Source: Tipula vernalis (lineage: Eukaryota > Arthropoda > Insecta > Diptera > Tipulidae). From it: DNA of 64,000 nucleotides. The translations under genes and the position numbers were made by a program. The stretch is from positions 49,297,389 through 49,361,388 of the forward strand of contig OY282558.1 in NCBI GenBank assembly GCA_958295665.1, read 5' to 3'. This document shows positions 32,674 through 44,295 of the stretch, piece by piece; the first letter of the stretch is position 1, and each line of letters opens with the position of its first letter. The notes beneath the pieces were generated by a model, which saw only the letters and a program-made list of their open reading frames with translations, searched no databases and was not told where the DNA came from.

Positions 32674-34480
32674 ATGATGGATAAAGCAACATTGGAACAG
32701 ATTCTCGCCAAACAAAATCAATTTATGAGTGACCTAATACTCAACCAACAAAAATGGATGAACGAAAATACAGTAAAACCAACGGGTAGCGGGATAATTC
32801 CACCGTTTTTTTCATTCTGAACTGAATCAACATTTTTTGGCGAGCTGTGTTGAGGACGACAACCAAAAACGAGCATTTTTCTTATCTACTGTTGGAGATT
32901 TCATCTTCAGCATTTTGCAAAAATTATGTAACGGGGACGTGGTAAGTAAGGCATTTAAAGAACTTAGTGGAATCTTAACAAACTATTTTGTTTTAAAAAT
33001 TCATATTTTGGCCGCACGATACGAATTTAACAAGACTGTCATGAAACCAAACCAAACTTATGCTGAATGGGTGGCCGATCTTCGTGGTGTAGCCAAAAAT
33101 TGTGCGTTCAAATGTTCTAAAGATACGTGTAAAACTTCATTTGTTGATGATTTAATTAGAGACATAATTGTTATAAACACGCCACACGATGTGGTTCGTG
33201 TATCATGTTTACAAAAGCAAAACCCAACGCTAAATGAGGTGCTAGAAATCGCAAGGGTTTATGAATCCACAACGAAAACATGTTTGACTATAAAAGGAGT
33301 AGCCGATACAGCCGAAATAAACGAATTAGCCGACGATACCGTTCATTTTCAAAATCGTAATCAAAGTCCGTCGAATTCCCATTCGAATTTTTACCGGTCG
33401 TGTCCTAAATGTATTGACGAACACGATCGTCGACGGTGCCGGTTTGCCAATGTCATTTGTAATCACTGTCGGAAAATAGGTCATATTGCCAGTGTTTGTA
33501 TGATACGTTCCAGAGGTCGATCCACATCAAGGCTTAATCACCGATATCTAGATAATCACCAACTCGATAATAACGAATACCGACGCCGTGGTTATTGTCG
33601 GTACCGCTCAAGTCCCAGTAATAGTCCAGCCAGGGATCGAAATATTACTAATTCAATTGATATGCACTCACCATCATCCGTTTTTAATGTAAACAACACG
33701 TGTTGTAAGATTTGGATTGGACTCAAAGTTAACGGTCATTCACCATCATTCCAAGTGGATACTGGTGCAACTTGTTCGATGGTTGGTGTAAACGTTTACC
33801 GACAACTTGGAAATCCGATTTGTACTCCGACGTCGAAAATTTTTCGAGCATATGGAGGAAGCACGATTAAGGTGAAAGGCACGTGCTACGTGAATATCAT
33901 GTATAAAAATTATAAGTTTGTTTTACAATTATTTGTGGTAGACCAGGAGGATATATCTAACATTATGGGCATCGACTGGTTTGAATCATTTAATTTCAAA
34001 ATTGTACATGAGTCTAGTAATATATTTTCAGTGTCATCCGAAGAGAATTCCGTAGGCGAATTAAAACGTGGAATTTCTAAATTAGTTCAAAAGCATCATA
34101 TACTATTTGAAGTTTCCTTGGGAAGATGGACGTCGTACAAGGCTGAAATAAAACTAAAATCAAATGCTGAGCCTCGATATTTTAAGCCTCGGACCATTCC
34201 ATTTGCAATTCAAGCGGCGGTCAAGAAGGAATTGGAACGACTCGTCAATGTAGGAGTGCTGAAACCGGTAAAAACCACTCAATGGGCAACTCCAATTGTG
34301 CCAGTAAAAAAACCAAACGGAGAAATTCGAATATGTACGGATTTCAAGGTAACACTAAATCCACAAATTGAAATCGATCGGCATCCGATCCCCAGAATCG
34401 ACGAGTTATTTTATCGCATACAAAGTGGACAATATTTCACAAAAATCGATTTAAAGATGCATATTTTCAAATCGAACTAA
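32674..34480 (+). pseudogene. Gypsy gag-protease-RT (5' part)
   Basis: Gag starts at MDKATLEQILAKQNQFMSD (32674) and stops at 32818; a frame change leads to the long frame 32837-34480. Visible there are a capsid-like region (YEFNKTVMKPNQTYAEWVAD), an upstream cysteine pair and the knuckle CNHCRKIGHIASVC. The protease has FQVDTGATCSMVG with the catalytic Asp intact and MGIDWFE near its end. RT begins with FKPRTIPFA, GVLKPVKTTQWATPIVPVKK and ICTDFKVTLNP. Fused gag-pol with a single knuckle and DTGA protease fits the K02A2.6/Mag-like side of Ty3/Gypsy. A one-base deletion near 34456, just before the first RT catalytic Asp (KIDLK then DAYFQ in the next frame), ends the frame. Confidence 0.87.
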
Positions 34481-35520
34481 CAGAGGAAACAAAAAAGTTC
34501 ATGGTAGTGAACACATCGTTTGGGCTTTATCAGTTCCAACGACTACCATTTGGTATTGCCAGTGCTCCAATTGACGGCGGATCTAAAATTTTGTGCTTTT
34601 TACTTGGATGATCTGATCATTTCCGGAGAGTCACACGAGGAACATTTAACAAACCTTGAATTGTTATTATGTCGATTGGAGAAAAACGGTTTCAAATGTC
34701 GATCCAATAAATGTGAATTCGCAAAAATCGAGATAGACTACTTGGGGCACATAATAGACAAACACGGAATTCGACCGTCAAGCACTGGTTTGAGTGCTAT
34801 TAAAAATTTAGAAAGTAGGAAGTAGAATCTTTTATTGGAAAGGTAAATTACTATAATAAATTCATCCAGAATTTTTCCAGTTTAGCAGCGCCATTAAATA
34901 GACTACGTTCAAAAAATTCTCAATTTCAATGGACGACTGTACATGAGGCGTTCGAACAACTTAAGGGAGCTATTGAGAACGCTGCCTGTTTGAGTCATTT
35001 TCACGATGATCTTCCGTGCCGTGCTGTCACATGGCTTTCCGGATGGAACCGAACATCCAATCGTATTTGCATCCAAAACTTTGAATAAAGCTCAACAAAA
35101 TTATAGCCAGATAGAAAAAGAGGCATTATCTATCATTTATGGTGTCACTAAATTTCACCAGTATCTACAAGGTAGGAAATTTCAACTGGTGACGGATCAC
35201 AAACCTCTTCTCACATTATTTAGCCCAAATAAAAAATTACCAATACATACTTTAAATCGAATGCAAAGATGGGCGATTATTTTAATGGGTTACGAGTACG
35301 ACATCTTATACAAGCCAACGCACAAACATGGCAACGCAGACGCCCTCTCCCGATTGCCTTGCGGCCCTGATCACATTTTTGATTCCAGTGAAAAAGCCTG
35401 CCATTTCATTGATGATATATACGAGTTAGCAATGGAAAACTGCCCTATTGACGCTGTAACAATTCGAAAACACACACATGATAATACCGAGCTGCGTCAA
35501 ATGTTAGAATATATTAAAAT
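34457..35520 (+). pseudogene. Gypsy RT (3' part) and RNase H
   Basis: After the one-base deletion the frame continues DAYFQIELTEETKKFMVV, YQFQRLPFGIASAP. A small deletion and shift then lead to the active-site box FYLDDLIISG and the region NKCEFAKIEIDYLGHII. Past another break at about 34826, the connection reads NYYNKFIQNFSSLAAPLNRL and FQWTTVHEAFEQLK. RNase H lacks the segment carrying its first catalytic Asp, and resumes GFPDGTEHPIVFASKTL, YSQIEKEALSI and FQLVTDHKPLLTLF, ending NADALSRLP. The frame then runs through the pol linker (MLEYIKI) into the inserted element at about 35518. Confidence 0.87.
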
Positions 35521-35680
35521 TGAGGTGTGGCCAACACACGACTTTCTTTTACGAACAGAGAATTTTGAGAAATTTTATTTTTTTCTTAATTTTTTTTTTT
35601 AAATTTTTATTTTTTTATTTTATTTGTTTTTAATTTTTGGAAACATTTTGTATTAAGTAGTTTTTTGTAAATCTCTTGTC

Positions 35681-35813
35681 TGACAGACTGACAGACTGAC
35701 AGACTGACAGACTGACAGACTGACAGACTGACAGACTGACAGACTGGCAGACTGACAGACTGACAGACTGACAGACTGACAGACTGACAGACTGACAGAC
35801 TGACAGACAGACA
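35681..35813. repeat. (CAGACTGA)n microsatellite, copy 1
   Basis: About 16 octamers with one variant (cagactggcag) and a cagacagac end. It sits in the first, internally deleted copy of the tandem element. Confidence 0.95.
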
Positions 35814-35934
35814 CCATTTCGAAACCCACTATTTCGGACTCAGGGGACCTCAAAACAAATAAATCTCTAAAAATCTCAAGGTTCATGATAACTATACTTT
35901 ATTTTACTAGAGTAAAAGAAAGTAAAAAACCCTA

Positions 35935-36283
35935 AAAGTTCTACGAAATCATTTTTTGGAAATCGCACTCAACAACAATGACAAAGGTTCGTTTAGTAAA
36001 AGTTCTGCAAAATTATTTTTTTGTAAATCGCACTCAACTCCCAAGGGCCAATATCGGCCATTGCCAACAATGATGAAAAAGGTTTGGCTAGCACATAGAA
36101 TAGGTTGCTCAATTACCTAGTTAGAAAACCCTAATCCATACGAATCGTCCGTTTAGTAAAAGTTCTACGAAATTATTTTTTAGAAATCGCACTCAACTCC
36201 CAAAAGCCAATATCGGCCATTGCCAACAATGATGACAAAGGTTTCGCTAGCACATGGAATTGGTCCCTAGTTAAAATTAAGGT
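35935..36283. repeat. Short tandem block between Helentron-like copies 1 and 2
   Basis: A segment with agtaaaagttctacgaaat, tagaaatcgcactcaactccc and ccaatatcggccattgccaac occurs about two and a half times. It is absent between copies 2 and 3, which join directly. Confidence 0.75.
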
Positions 36284-36631
36284 GTGGCTCCAACACACGA
36301 CTTTCTTTTACGAACAGAGAATTTTGAGAAATTTTATTTTTTTCTTAATTTTTTTTTTTTAATTTTTAAATTTTGAAATTTTTTTTTTTTTAATTATTTA
36401 TTTTCTATTTTTATTTGTTTTTAATTTTTGGAAACATTTTATTTCAAGTAGTTTTTTGTAAACCTTATACTTTTTAAGATATTTGCAAAACAAATTTTCG
36501 GGACCAAGGGAGTGCCCACTTCCAGTTAGCCGATTTGGAGTAAAATTCACTGGGACCTCCCAATTTATCAAAAAAGCTTAAATCTGAAGTTTCAGCTCGA
36601 TTGGTCAAACCATCTGGGTTGTAGAGAGGAC

Positions 36632-36791
36632 ACAGACAGACTGACAGACTGACAGACTGACAGACTGACAGACTGACAGACTGACAGACTGACAGACTGA
36701 CAGACTGACAGACTGACAGACTGACAGACTGACAGACTGACAGACTGACAGACTGACAGACTGACAGACTGACAGACAGACAGACAGACAC
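36632..36791. repeat. (CAGACTGA)n microsatellite, copy 2
   Basis: About 18 perfect octamers, ending in a short run of cagacaga. Confidence 0.95.
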
Positions 36792-37273
36792 CATTTCGAA
36801 ACCCACTATTTCGGACTCAGGGGACCTCAAAACAAATAAATCTCTAAAAATCTCAAGGTCCAAAATTTTCATGATTACTACTTTATTTTACTAGAGTAAA
36901 AGAAAGTAAAAATGGAGGTGTGGCCAACACACGACTTTCTTTTACGAACAGAGAATTTTGAGAAATTTTAATTTTTTTTTATAATTTTTTAATTTTTTTT
37001 TTTGAATTTTTAAATTTTTAAATTTTTTGATTAAATTTTTTTTTTTTTTAATTTTATTTGTTTTTAATTTTTGGAAACATTTTGTTTTTAGTAGTTTTTT
37101 GTAAACCTTATACTTTTTAAAATATTTGCAAAATAAATTTTCTGGACCAAGGGAGTGGCCACTTCCGGTTAGCCGATTTGAAGTAAAATTCACTGGGACC
37201 TCCCAATTTATCAAAAAAGCTTAAATCTGAAGTTTCAGTTCGATTGGTTAAACCATCTGGGCTGTAGAGAGGA

Positions 37274-37712
37274 CACAGACAGACTGACAGACTGACAGAC
37301 TGACAGACTGACAGACTGACAGACTGACAGACTGACAGACTGACAGACTGACAGACTGACAGACTGACAGACTGACAGACTGACAGACTGACAGACTGAC
37401 AGACTGACAGACTGACAGACTGACAGACTGACAGACTGACAGACTGACAGACTGACAGACTGACAGACTGACAGACTGACAGACTGACAGACTGACAGAC
37501 TGACAGACTGACAGACTGACAGACTGACAGACTGACAGACTGACAGACTGACAGACTGACAGACTGACAGACTGACAGACTGACAGACTGACAGACTGAC
37601 AGACTGACAGACTGACAGACTGACAGACTGACAGACTGACAGACTGACAGACTGACAGACTGACAGACTGACAGACTGACAGACTGACAGACTGACAGAC
37701 TGACAGACAGAC
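37274..37712. repeat. (CAGACTGA)n microsatellite, copy 3, about 54 octamers
   Basis: An uninterrupted octamer tract of about 436 bp, the longest of the three, with no internal variants seen. Confidence 0.95.
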
Positions 37713-37835
37713 ACCATTTCGAAACCCACTTTTTCGGACTCAGGGGACCTCAAAACAGATAAATCACTAAAAATATCAAGGTCCAAAATTTTCATGATTA
37801 CTATACTTTATTTTACTAGAGTAAAAGAAAGTAAA

Positions 37836-38400
37836 ATGGGATGGCCAAAATGTTTACCACAGTTCTCGAATCAAATGTCTTACTTGCCCGTCTGTTTTCG
37901 GCGACAAGACACAATTTCTTCATTTAATGATATTATATTTTTGCAGACAGATTACACACGCGTAGTCATTCCACCAACACTCCAAAACAAAACGCTTGAG
38001 TTGCTCCATCAAGGACACTAGGGCATTACCAGGATGAAACAGCTTGCTAGACGATATTGCTGGTGGTCATCGATTGACTATGACATCGAAAATATGGTAA
38101 AGCATTGCGAGAGTTGCTCAACCTATGGCAATTCGTCAAAGAAAGCATTTTCTGAATGGCCAGCACCGTCTGGCCCATGGGAACGGATACACCTTGATTT
38201 TGCTGGGCCATTTATGTCGAAAATGTGGTTAATCGCCGTAGACGCATTTTCAAAATATCCGTATGTTGTACAAATGTCGAAGACCACTTCGACTTGCACT
38301 GTATATGCTCTCCAGCAGCTGTTTGCAATTGAAGGACTACCCACCACGATAGTAAGCGATAGTATCATCCCGAATCTTGGTCATAATATAGGAATCGGCG
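37836..38400 (+). pseudogene. Gypsy integrase (truncated)
   Basis: Pol resumes at 37836 with GWPKCLPQFSNQMSYLPV, VVIPPTLQNKTLELLHQGH and a stop, then GITRMKQLARRYCWW. The zinc-binding HHCC module is complete apart from the stop between the His pair and ITRMK: HQGH, then CESCSTYG. The core starts with PWERIHLDFAGPF (first catalytic Asp) and continues YPYVVQMSKTTS to LPTTIVSDS (second Asp). After about 38365 similarity is lost, so the catalytic Glu and C-terminal domain are missing, replaced by LINE-like sequence from about 38440. Confidence 0.85.
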
Positions 38401-38439
38401 AAATAATATTAGTCAGATGTATAGGACGGCAATGACAAG

Positions 38440-38890
38440 ACTGTCATTGAATATACACGTCCTCAATCTTTTGATATACAATTGATATACACATATCTCA
38501 GATCTGGTCCCAATTTAAGCGAGTTCTCCAACCTTATAATGATCGTTGTAATTTATTAAAACTACAAGCTACAACGTTTGGATCACCGACGAGATATCAC
38601 ATCTGCTATCTTCTTTCACAATGTTCTGACTTCAAGAATAGATTGTGACGAATTACTTGCTCGTTTCAATATCTACTCTCCCGTATGTTGTTTGGACGGC
38701 CATCGCTTGTTACATATTGATCCTACCTCTACTAATTTCGCACTTTCGGAACCAGTTTTGAGAATGTCCCGGCTTTTAAATACAGTTTACGAAGTTTTTG
38801 ATTTTAACTGTTAATTTTGGTTTTAGTATGTTTACTTACCGATTGTATATATTTACTGTAGGTAATAAATCAATAAATAATAAAATCATG
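38440..38890 (+). pseudogene. Non-LTR retrotransposon C-terminal fragment and 3' end
   Basis: The plus strand reads PYNDRCNLLKLQAT, then after a frame change HRRDITSAIFFHNVLTSRIDC, DELLARFNIYSPV and EPVLRMSRLLNTVYEVFDFN before a stop at 38812. This matches the post-RT C-terminal tail of a CR1/Jockey-like LINE class known from insects ('RR..FF..IL...IDC..LL....P', ending FDF). A short 3' region with AATAAA-type repeats (aataaatcaataaataataaaa) follows, a typical tail. It differs from the RNase H-bearing LINEs in this window. Confidence 0.68.
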
Positions 38891-40079
38891 AAATCTGCCA
38901 AAGGGTTTCTTTTGGCATCTACGTAGACTCCAAGGTATAAAATTTAAATTATTCCATAACAATTAATTTAGAGCACATTCATTTTTAGGACAAATCTGAA
39001 ATCGGAAAATAATTCGACTCAATCAATATGCCATTATTCAATAAACCATCAATAACTATTGAGATATTAGATAATTAAATGATGTGAATCAAATGAAATA
39101 ATTGGTTGAAATGAATATGATTTATGTATAGGAACCTACTAAAATGGTTTATGAGGTGTATGGACGTAAATGACCTACACAAAATAATTCAAATTTAATG
39201 AGCATTCTGTCATCGCATGATGCGTATGTGACACAGGACTTTAAAATATATACAGGAAAATTTTTGCATACAAACAATGCCATCTTCATTAATGCAGATG
39301 CCCACGGCCAATCTAATTAAGCTGATTTTTGCGTTTTTTTTTTGTTTGTTAACAAAACTGGAGCATATAATTCAATTTACATTCTTATCGTAATCGTTCT
39401 TATTTATAATTTTTTGTGTTATTATTTTATTCTTATTTATAGTAAGTAAGTAACGGTTACATAAAAAAAAACGTAAAACTACTGTGTACTGTACGATTCA
39501 TGTATACATATAAACATAAGTAGAAAACAATTGTTGCATGAAATGTTTGTAATAAATACTTTGATTAGAAACTAATAGTTCTGGTAATCTTGTAATTGTA
39601 TACATGGCGTCGATCGGTTAATATCTACATATAAAACTAGAGCACGCGAAATATTAGTGCGGAGGAACGTCTAAATTTCATTTTGAACACGTACATATTG
39701 AGTACCATATAAATTATCAAAGTACCAAGAATATATTTTATGATTTAATCGATTACATAATTTGCATAATTTATTGTATGTGTTGATGATCGTTTAGTTT
39801 TTTGATTTTATTAAGCAAGATATAGTTGCATATTTGACCCATTATTTTCGTTGCACATATCACCCTTTTTATAAGATGTTTCATCAATATTTTCTTATTT
39901 GTTTGACAAGCCTTGATTTAAGCGATAAATATTGAAAATATTGCTTCAGGATGTTTTCTAGAGCTAACAAAATGACAAAATTGAAATAACTTAAATTTTA
40001 TTAGGGATTTATTTGGGCTTAAGCATTATTGTATAATTAAGGTTTAAGCTTCATCATTAATTTAAAATTGTTAATTATT
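38891..40079. other. A+T-rich spacer, nothing recognised
   Basis: No coding frame, tandem array or element domain was recognised. The sequence becomes a low-complexity lead-in to the satellite at its right end. Confidence 0.5.
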
Positions 40080-43000
40080 GGAATAAATGTTTTTAAACTT
40101 ACAAACTATAAATTTCGTTTTATTTAACTTAAACATTTTAATTTAAAATTTGTATTTATTGGAATAAATTTTTTAAACGTTCAAATTTTAAATTTCGTTT
40201 TATTTAACTTAAAGAATTTAATTTAATATTGTTAATTATTGGAATTAATTTTTTTAAATGTACAAATTATAAATTTAGTTTTATTTAACATAAATATTTT
40301 AATTTAAGATTTTTATTTATTGAAATAAATTTTTTTAAACGTTCAAATTATAAATTTCGTTTTATTTAACTTAAACATTTTAATTTAAAATGGTTAATTA
40401 TTGAAATAAATTTTTTTAAACGTACAAATTATAAATTTCCTTTTATTTAACTTAAACATTTTAATTTAAGATTATTTATTGAAATAAATTTTTTTACACG
40501 TTCAAATTTTAAATTTCGTTTAATTTAACTTAAATATTTTAATTTAAAATTGTTAATTATTAAAATAAATTTATTTAAACGTACAAACTATAAATTTCGT
40601 TTTATTTAACTTAAACATTTTAATTTAAAATTTGTATTTATTGGAATAAATTTTTTAAACGTTAAAATTATAAATTTCGTTTTATTTAACTTAAAGAATT
40701 TAATTTAATATTGTTAATTATTGGAATTAATTTTTTTAAATGTACAAATTATAAATTTAGTTTTATTTAACATAAATATTTTAATTTAAAATTGTTAATT
40801 ATTGGAATAAATTTTTTTAAACTTACAAACTATAAATTTCGTTTTATTTAACTTAAACATTTTAATTTAAAATGGTTAATTATTGAAATAAATTTTTTTA
40901 AACGTACAAATTCTAAATTTAGTTTTATTTAACTTAAACATTTTAATTTAAGATTTTTATTTACTATGTTGAAATAAATTTTTTTAAACGTACAAATTAT
41001 AAATTTCGTTTTATTTAACTTAAACATTTTAATTTAAAATGGTTAATTATTGAAATAAATTTTTTTAAACGTACAAATTCTAAATTTCGTTTTATTTAAC
41101 TTAAACATTTTAATTTAAAATGGTTAATTATTGAAATAAATTTTTTTAAACGTACAAATTCTAAATTTAGTTTTATTTAACTTAAACATTTTAATTTAAG
41201 ATTTTTATTTACTATGTTGAAATAAATTTTTTTAAACGTACAAATTATAAATTTCGTTTTATTTAAAATAAACATTTTAATTTAATATTGTTAATTATTG
41301 AAATAAATTGATTTAAATATACAAATTATAACTTTCCTTTTATTTAACTTAAACATTTTAATTTAAAATTGTTAATTATTGGAATAAATTTTTTTAAACG
41401 TACAAACTATAAATTTCGTTTAATTTAACTTAAAGATTTTAATTTATTATTATTAATTATTGGAATAAATTTTTTTAAACGTTCAAATTTTAAATTTCGT
41501 TTTATTTAACTTAAAGATTTTAATTTAATATTGTTAATTATTGGAATAAATGTTTTTAAACTTACAAATTTTAAATTTTATTTTATTTAACTTAAACGTT
41601 TTAATTTAAAATTGTTAATTATTGGAATACATTTTTTTAAACGTACAAATTATAAATTTCATTTTATTTAACTTAAACATTTTAATTTAAGATTATTTAT
41701 TGAAATACATTTTTTTAAACGTACAAATTTTAAATTTCGTTTAATTTAACTTAAATATTTTTATTTAAAATTGTTAATTATTAAAATAAATTTTTTTAAA
41801 CGTACAAATTATAAATTTCGTTTTATTTAACTTAAACATTTTAATTTAAAATTTTTATTTATTGAAATAAATTTTTTTAAACGTTCAAATTTTAAATTTC
41901 GTTTTATTTAACTTAAAGATTTTAATTTAATATTGTTAATTATTGGAATAAATGTTTTTAAACTTACAAATTTTAAATTTTATTTTATTTAACTTAAACG
42001 TTTTAATTTAAAATTGTTAATTATTGGAATACATTTTTTTAAACGTACAAATTATAAATTTCATTTTATTTAACTTAAACATTTTAATTTAAGATTATTT
42101 ATTGAAATACATTTTTTTAAACGTACAAATTTTAAATTTCGTTTAATTTAACTTAAATATTTTTATTTAAAATTGTTAATTATTAAAATAAATTTTTTTA
42201 AACGTACAAATTATAAATTTCGTTTTATTTAACTTAAACATTTTAATTTAAAATTTGTATTTATTGGAATAAATTTTTTAAACGTTCAAATTTTAAATTT
42301 CGTTTTATTTAACTTAAAGAATTTAATTTAATATTGTTAATTATTGGAATTAATTGTTTTAACGTACAAATTATAAATTTCGTTTTATTTAACATAAATA
42401 TTTTAATTTATAATTGTTAATTATTGGAATAAATTTTTTTAAACGTACAAATTTTAAATTTCGTTTTATTTAACTTAAACATTTTAATTTAAAATTGTTA
42501 ATTATTGGAATAAATGTTTTTAAACGTACAAATTATAAATTTCCTTTTATTTAACTTAAACATTTTAATTTAAAATTGTTAATTATTGGAATACATTTTT
42601 TTAAACTTACAAACTATAAATTTCGTTTTATTTAACTTAAACATTTTAATTTAATATTGTTAATTATTGGAATAAATTTTTTTAAACGTACAAATTATAA
42701 ATTTCGTTTTATTTAACTTAAACATTTTAATTTAATATTATTAATTATTTGAATAAATTTTTTTAAACGTACAAATTTTAAATTTCGTTCTATTTAACTT
42801 AAACATTTTAATTTAAAATTTTTAATTATTGGAATAACTTTTTTTAAACGTACAAATTATAAATTTCGTTTTATTTAACATAAATATTTTAATTTAAGAT
42901 TTTTATTTATTAAAATAAATTTTTTTAAACGTTCAAATATTAAATTTCGTTTTATTTAACTTAAAGATTTTAATTTAATATTGTTAATTATTGGAATAAA

Positions 43001-43375
43001 TTTTGTAAACTTCCATATTCTTAATTTCGTTTTATTTAACATAAATATTTTAATTTAAGATTTTTATTTATTGAAATAAATTTTTTTAAACGTTCAAATT
43101 TTAAATTTCGTTTTATTTAACTTAAACATTTTAATTTAATATTGTTAATTATTGGAATAAATTTTTTTAAACGTACAAATTATAAATTTCGTTTTATTAA
43201 ACTCAAACATTTAATTTAAGATTTTTATTTATTGAAATAAATTGTTTTAAACGTTCAAATTTTAAATTTCGTTTTTTTTAACTTAAAGATTTTAATTTAA
43301 TATTGTTAATTATTGGAATAAATTTTTTTAAATGTACAAATTATAGATTTCGTTTTATTTAATCTAGACATTTGT
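40080..43375. repeat. 81-bp very A+T-rich satellite, about 41 copies
   Basis: The monomer is anchored on aaatttcgttttatttaactt and spaced 80-82 bp. The other half carries taattattggaataaat and ttaaacgtacaaatt. Variants define higher-order patterns: a 402-bp block (about five monomers) repeats at 41541 and 41943, and a 248-bp block with an actatg insertion repeats at 40871 and 41119. G and C are almost confined to the cgtacaaa and cgtttta positions. Confidence 0.95.
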
Positions 43376-44255
43376 AAGGAGCTCTGTCTGTGTAAGGGGC
43401 TCTGTTTGTGAAAGGAGCTCTGTCGTCCTATTCATCCACTTGGTATATAGCGTTCATCGCTTTTCAGGGGAAGATTTTGAGTATTGGCTTGTTATGATTC
43501 GACTAATGGAACAATGAGATGAAAATGAATATCTTAAATAAAAAAAAATTATTTGTAGTTTTCAAAAGTTTTATTTAGGTACATAAAATTTTGTGTTTTG
43601 AGGAGAAAAGCCGTATATGCCGGAAGCATTCGAAAAAAATTATTACAAATAAAAATTATTGAAAGATGCAAAAATAAAAAAAATTAGAAACACTTCCATT
43701 AGGCATAAAAACATCTTAAATAATTATATTACATAAAATAACCAGTAATAACCTAAAATAAATAAATTCAGAATATATAACAAAATGCTCTATTAATAAC
43801 TAATCATCATGATTCAGCCTTCGGATTCAGTCTTCTTGGATTCGTTCGCTACAAGAATGGTTCCTCCATAGAAGTTAATTATCCGGCAGAAAAGAAAAAA
43901 ATTTTAATAACACATTTAAACTAAAATAAAAATTAAACGTCTTTTATTACTTGAAGCAAGGCATCACTGAGAATTTGTAGCATAATAAGCATAAGAAGTG
44001 AGTGATTACTTAAATGCGATATTCGCCTCCAATTGAGGAATCGCATTTGTCAATTTTATTTTCTCAAACATCCGCTTTCTTTTTCTATAATTTGGCGCAT
44101 CATTTGGCCAAAGAGCGGATTAAATGCGAAAAGGGTGTTCCATAATACAAAAAATGTGGAATCGTTATCTTCGTTAAATTTTCTCATACAATTTTCTCAT
44201 TTAAATAAAATTTTCGAAATTTTTTATCTGAACAAAAAACATTTAACCATTTAAA
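43376..44255. other. Satellite edge and downstream flank of the transporter gene
   Basis: At 43373-43427 an approximately 18-bp phrase with gtaaggagctctgtc occurs three times with small changes. The remainder is A+T-rich without a supported gene. A 73-codon frame at 44033-44254 has no recognisable content. Confidence 0.5.
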
Positions 44256-44261
44256 TTTATT
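44256..44261 (-). terminator. AATAAA polyadenylation signal for the transporter
   Basis: AATAAA on the minus strand about 35 bases after the stop codon of the transporter gene, at a typical distance for a short insect 3' untranslated region. Confidence 0.6.
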
Positions 44262-44295
44262 TAAGAATAAGAATGTATAAATTATTATTTAGAAG

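Larger units (their letters stand above)
35513..37838 (-). mobile_element. Tandem Helentron/mini-me-like element inside Gypsy pol
   Basis: Three head-to-tail copies start near 35516, 36284 and 36908 with ggtgtggc(t)ccaacacacgactttctttt. They share an A+T-rich part, a (CAGACTGA)n tract, the sequence accatttcgaaacccact, and the end ttttactagagtaaaagaaag. The ends carry an 11-bp inverted match (ctttcttttac / gtaaaagaaag). On the minus strand the 3' end is a short hairpin, GTGTGTTGGCCACAC. Subterminal inverted repeats, a GTCN-type microsatellite and a 3' hairpin resemble Helentron/mini-me/DINE-1 elements. The family call is inference. No protein is encoded; the Cys-Gln-Ser-Val repeats in frame are microsatellite translation. 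Confidence 0.6.
32617..38435 (+). mobile_element. Ty3/Gypsy element with single gag-pol frame, interrupted
   Basis: The plus strand carries gag, one CCHC knuckle, protease, RT, RNase H and integrase in the Ty3/Gypsy order, with gag and pol fused in one frame. A Helentron-like insertion of about 2.3 kb sits between RNase H and integrase. Indels break the RT and RNase H, and the integrase is cut off after its second motif. No LTR pair was found. Confidence 0.87.

Noticed and set aside
35653..37795. Long open frames with Cys-Gln-Ser-Val-Ser-Leu-Ser-Val repeats on the minus strand
   Set aside because: They are translations of the (CAGACTGA)n microsatellite, which has no stop in this frame, and not a protein.
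44033..44254. 73-codon plus-strand frame beside the transporter gene
   Set aside because: It is a low-complexity, A+T-rich chance frame with no family match.
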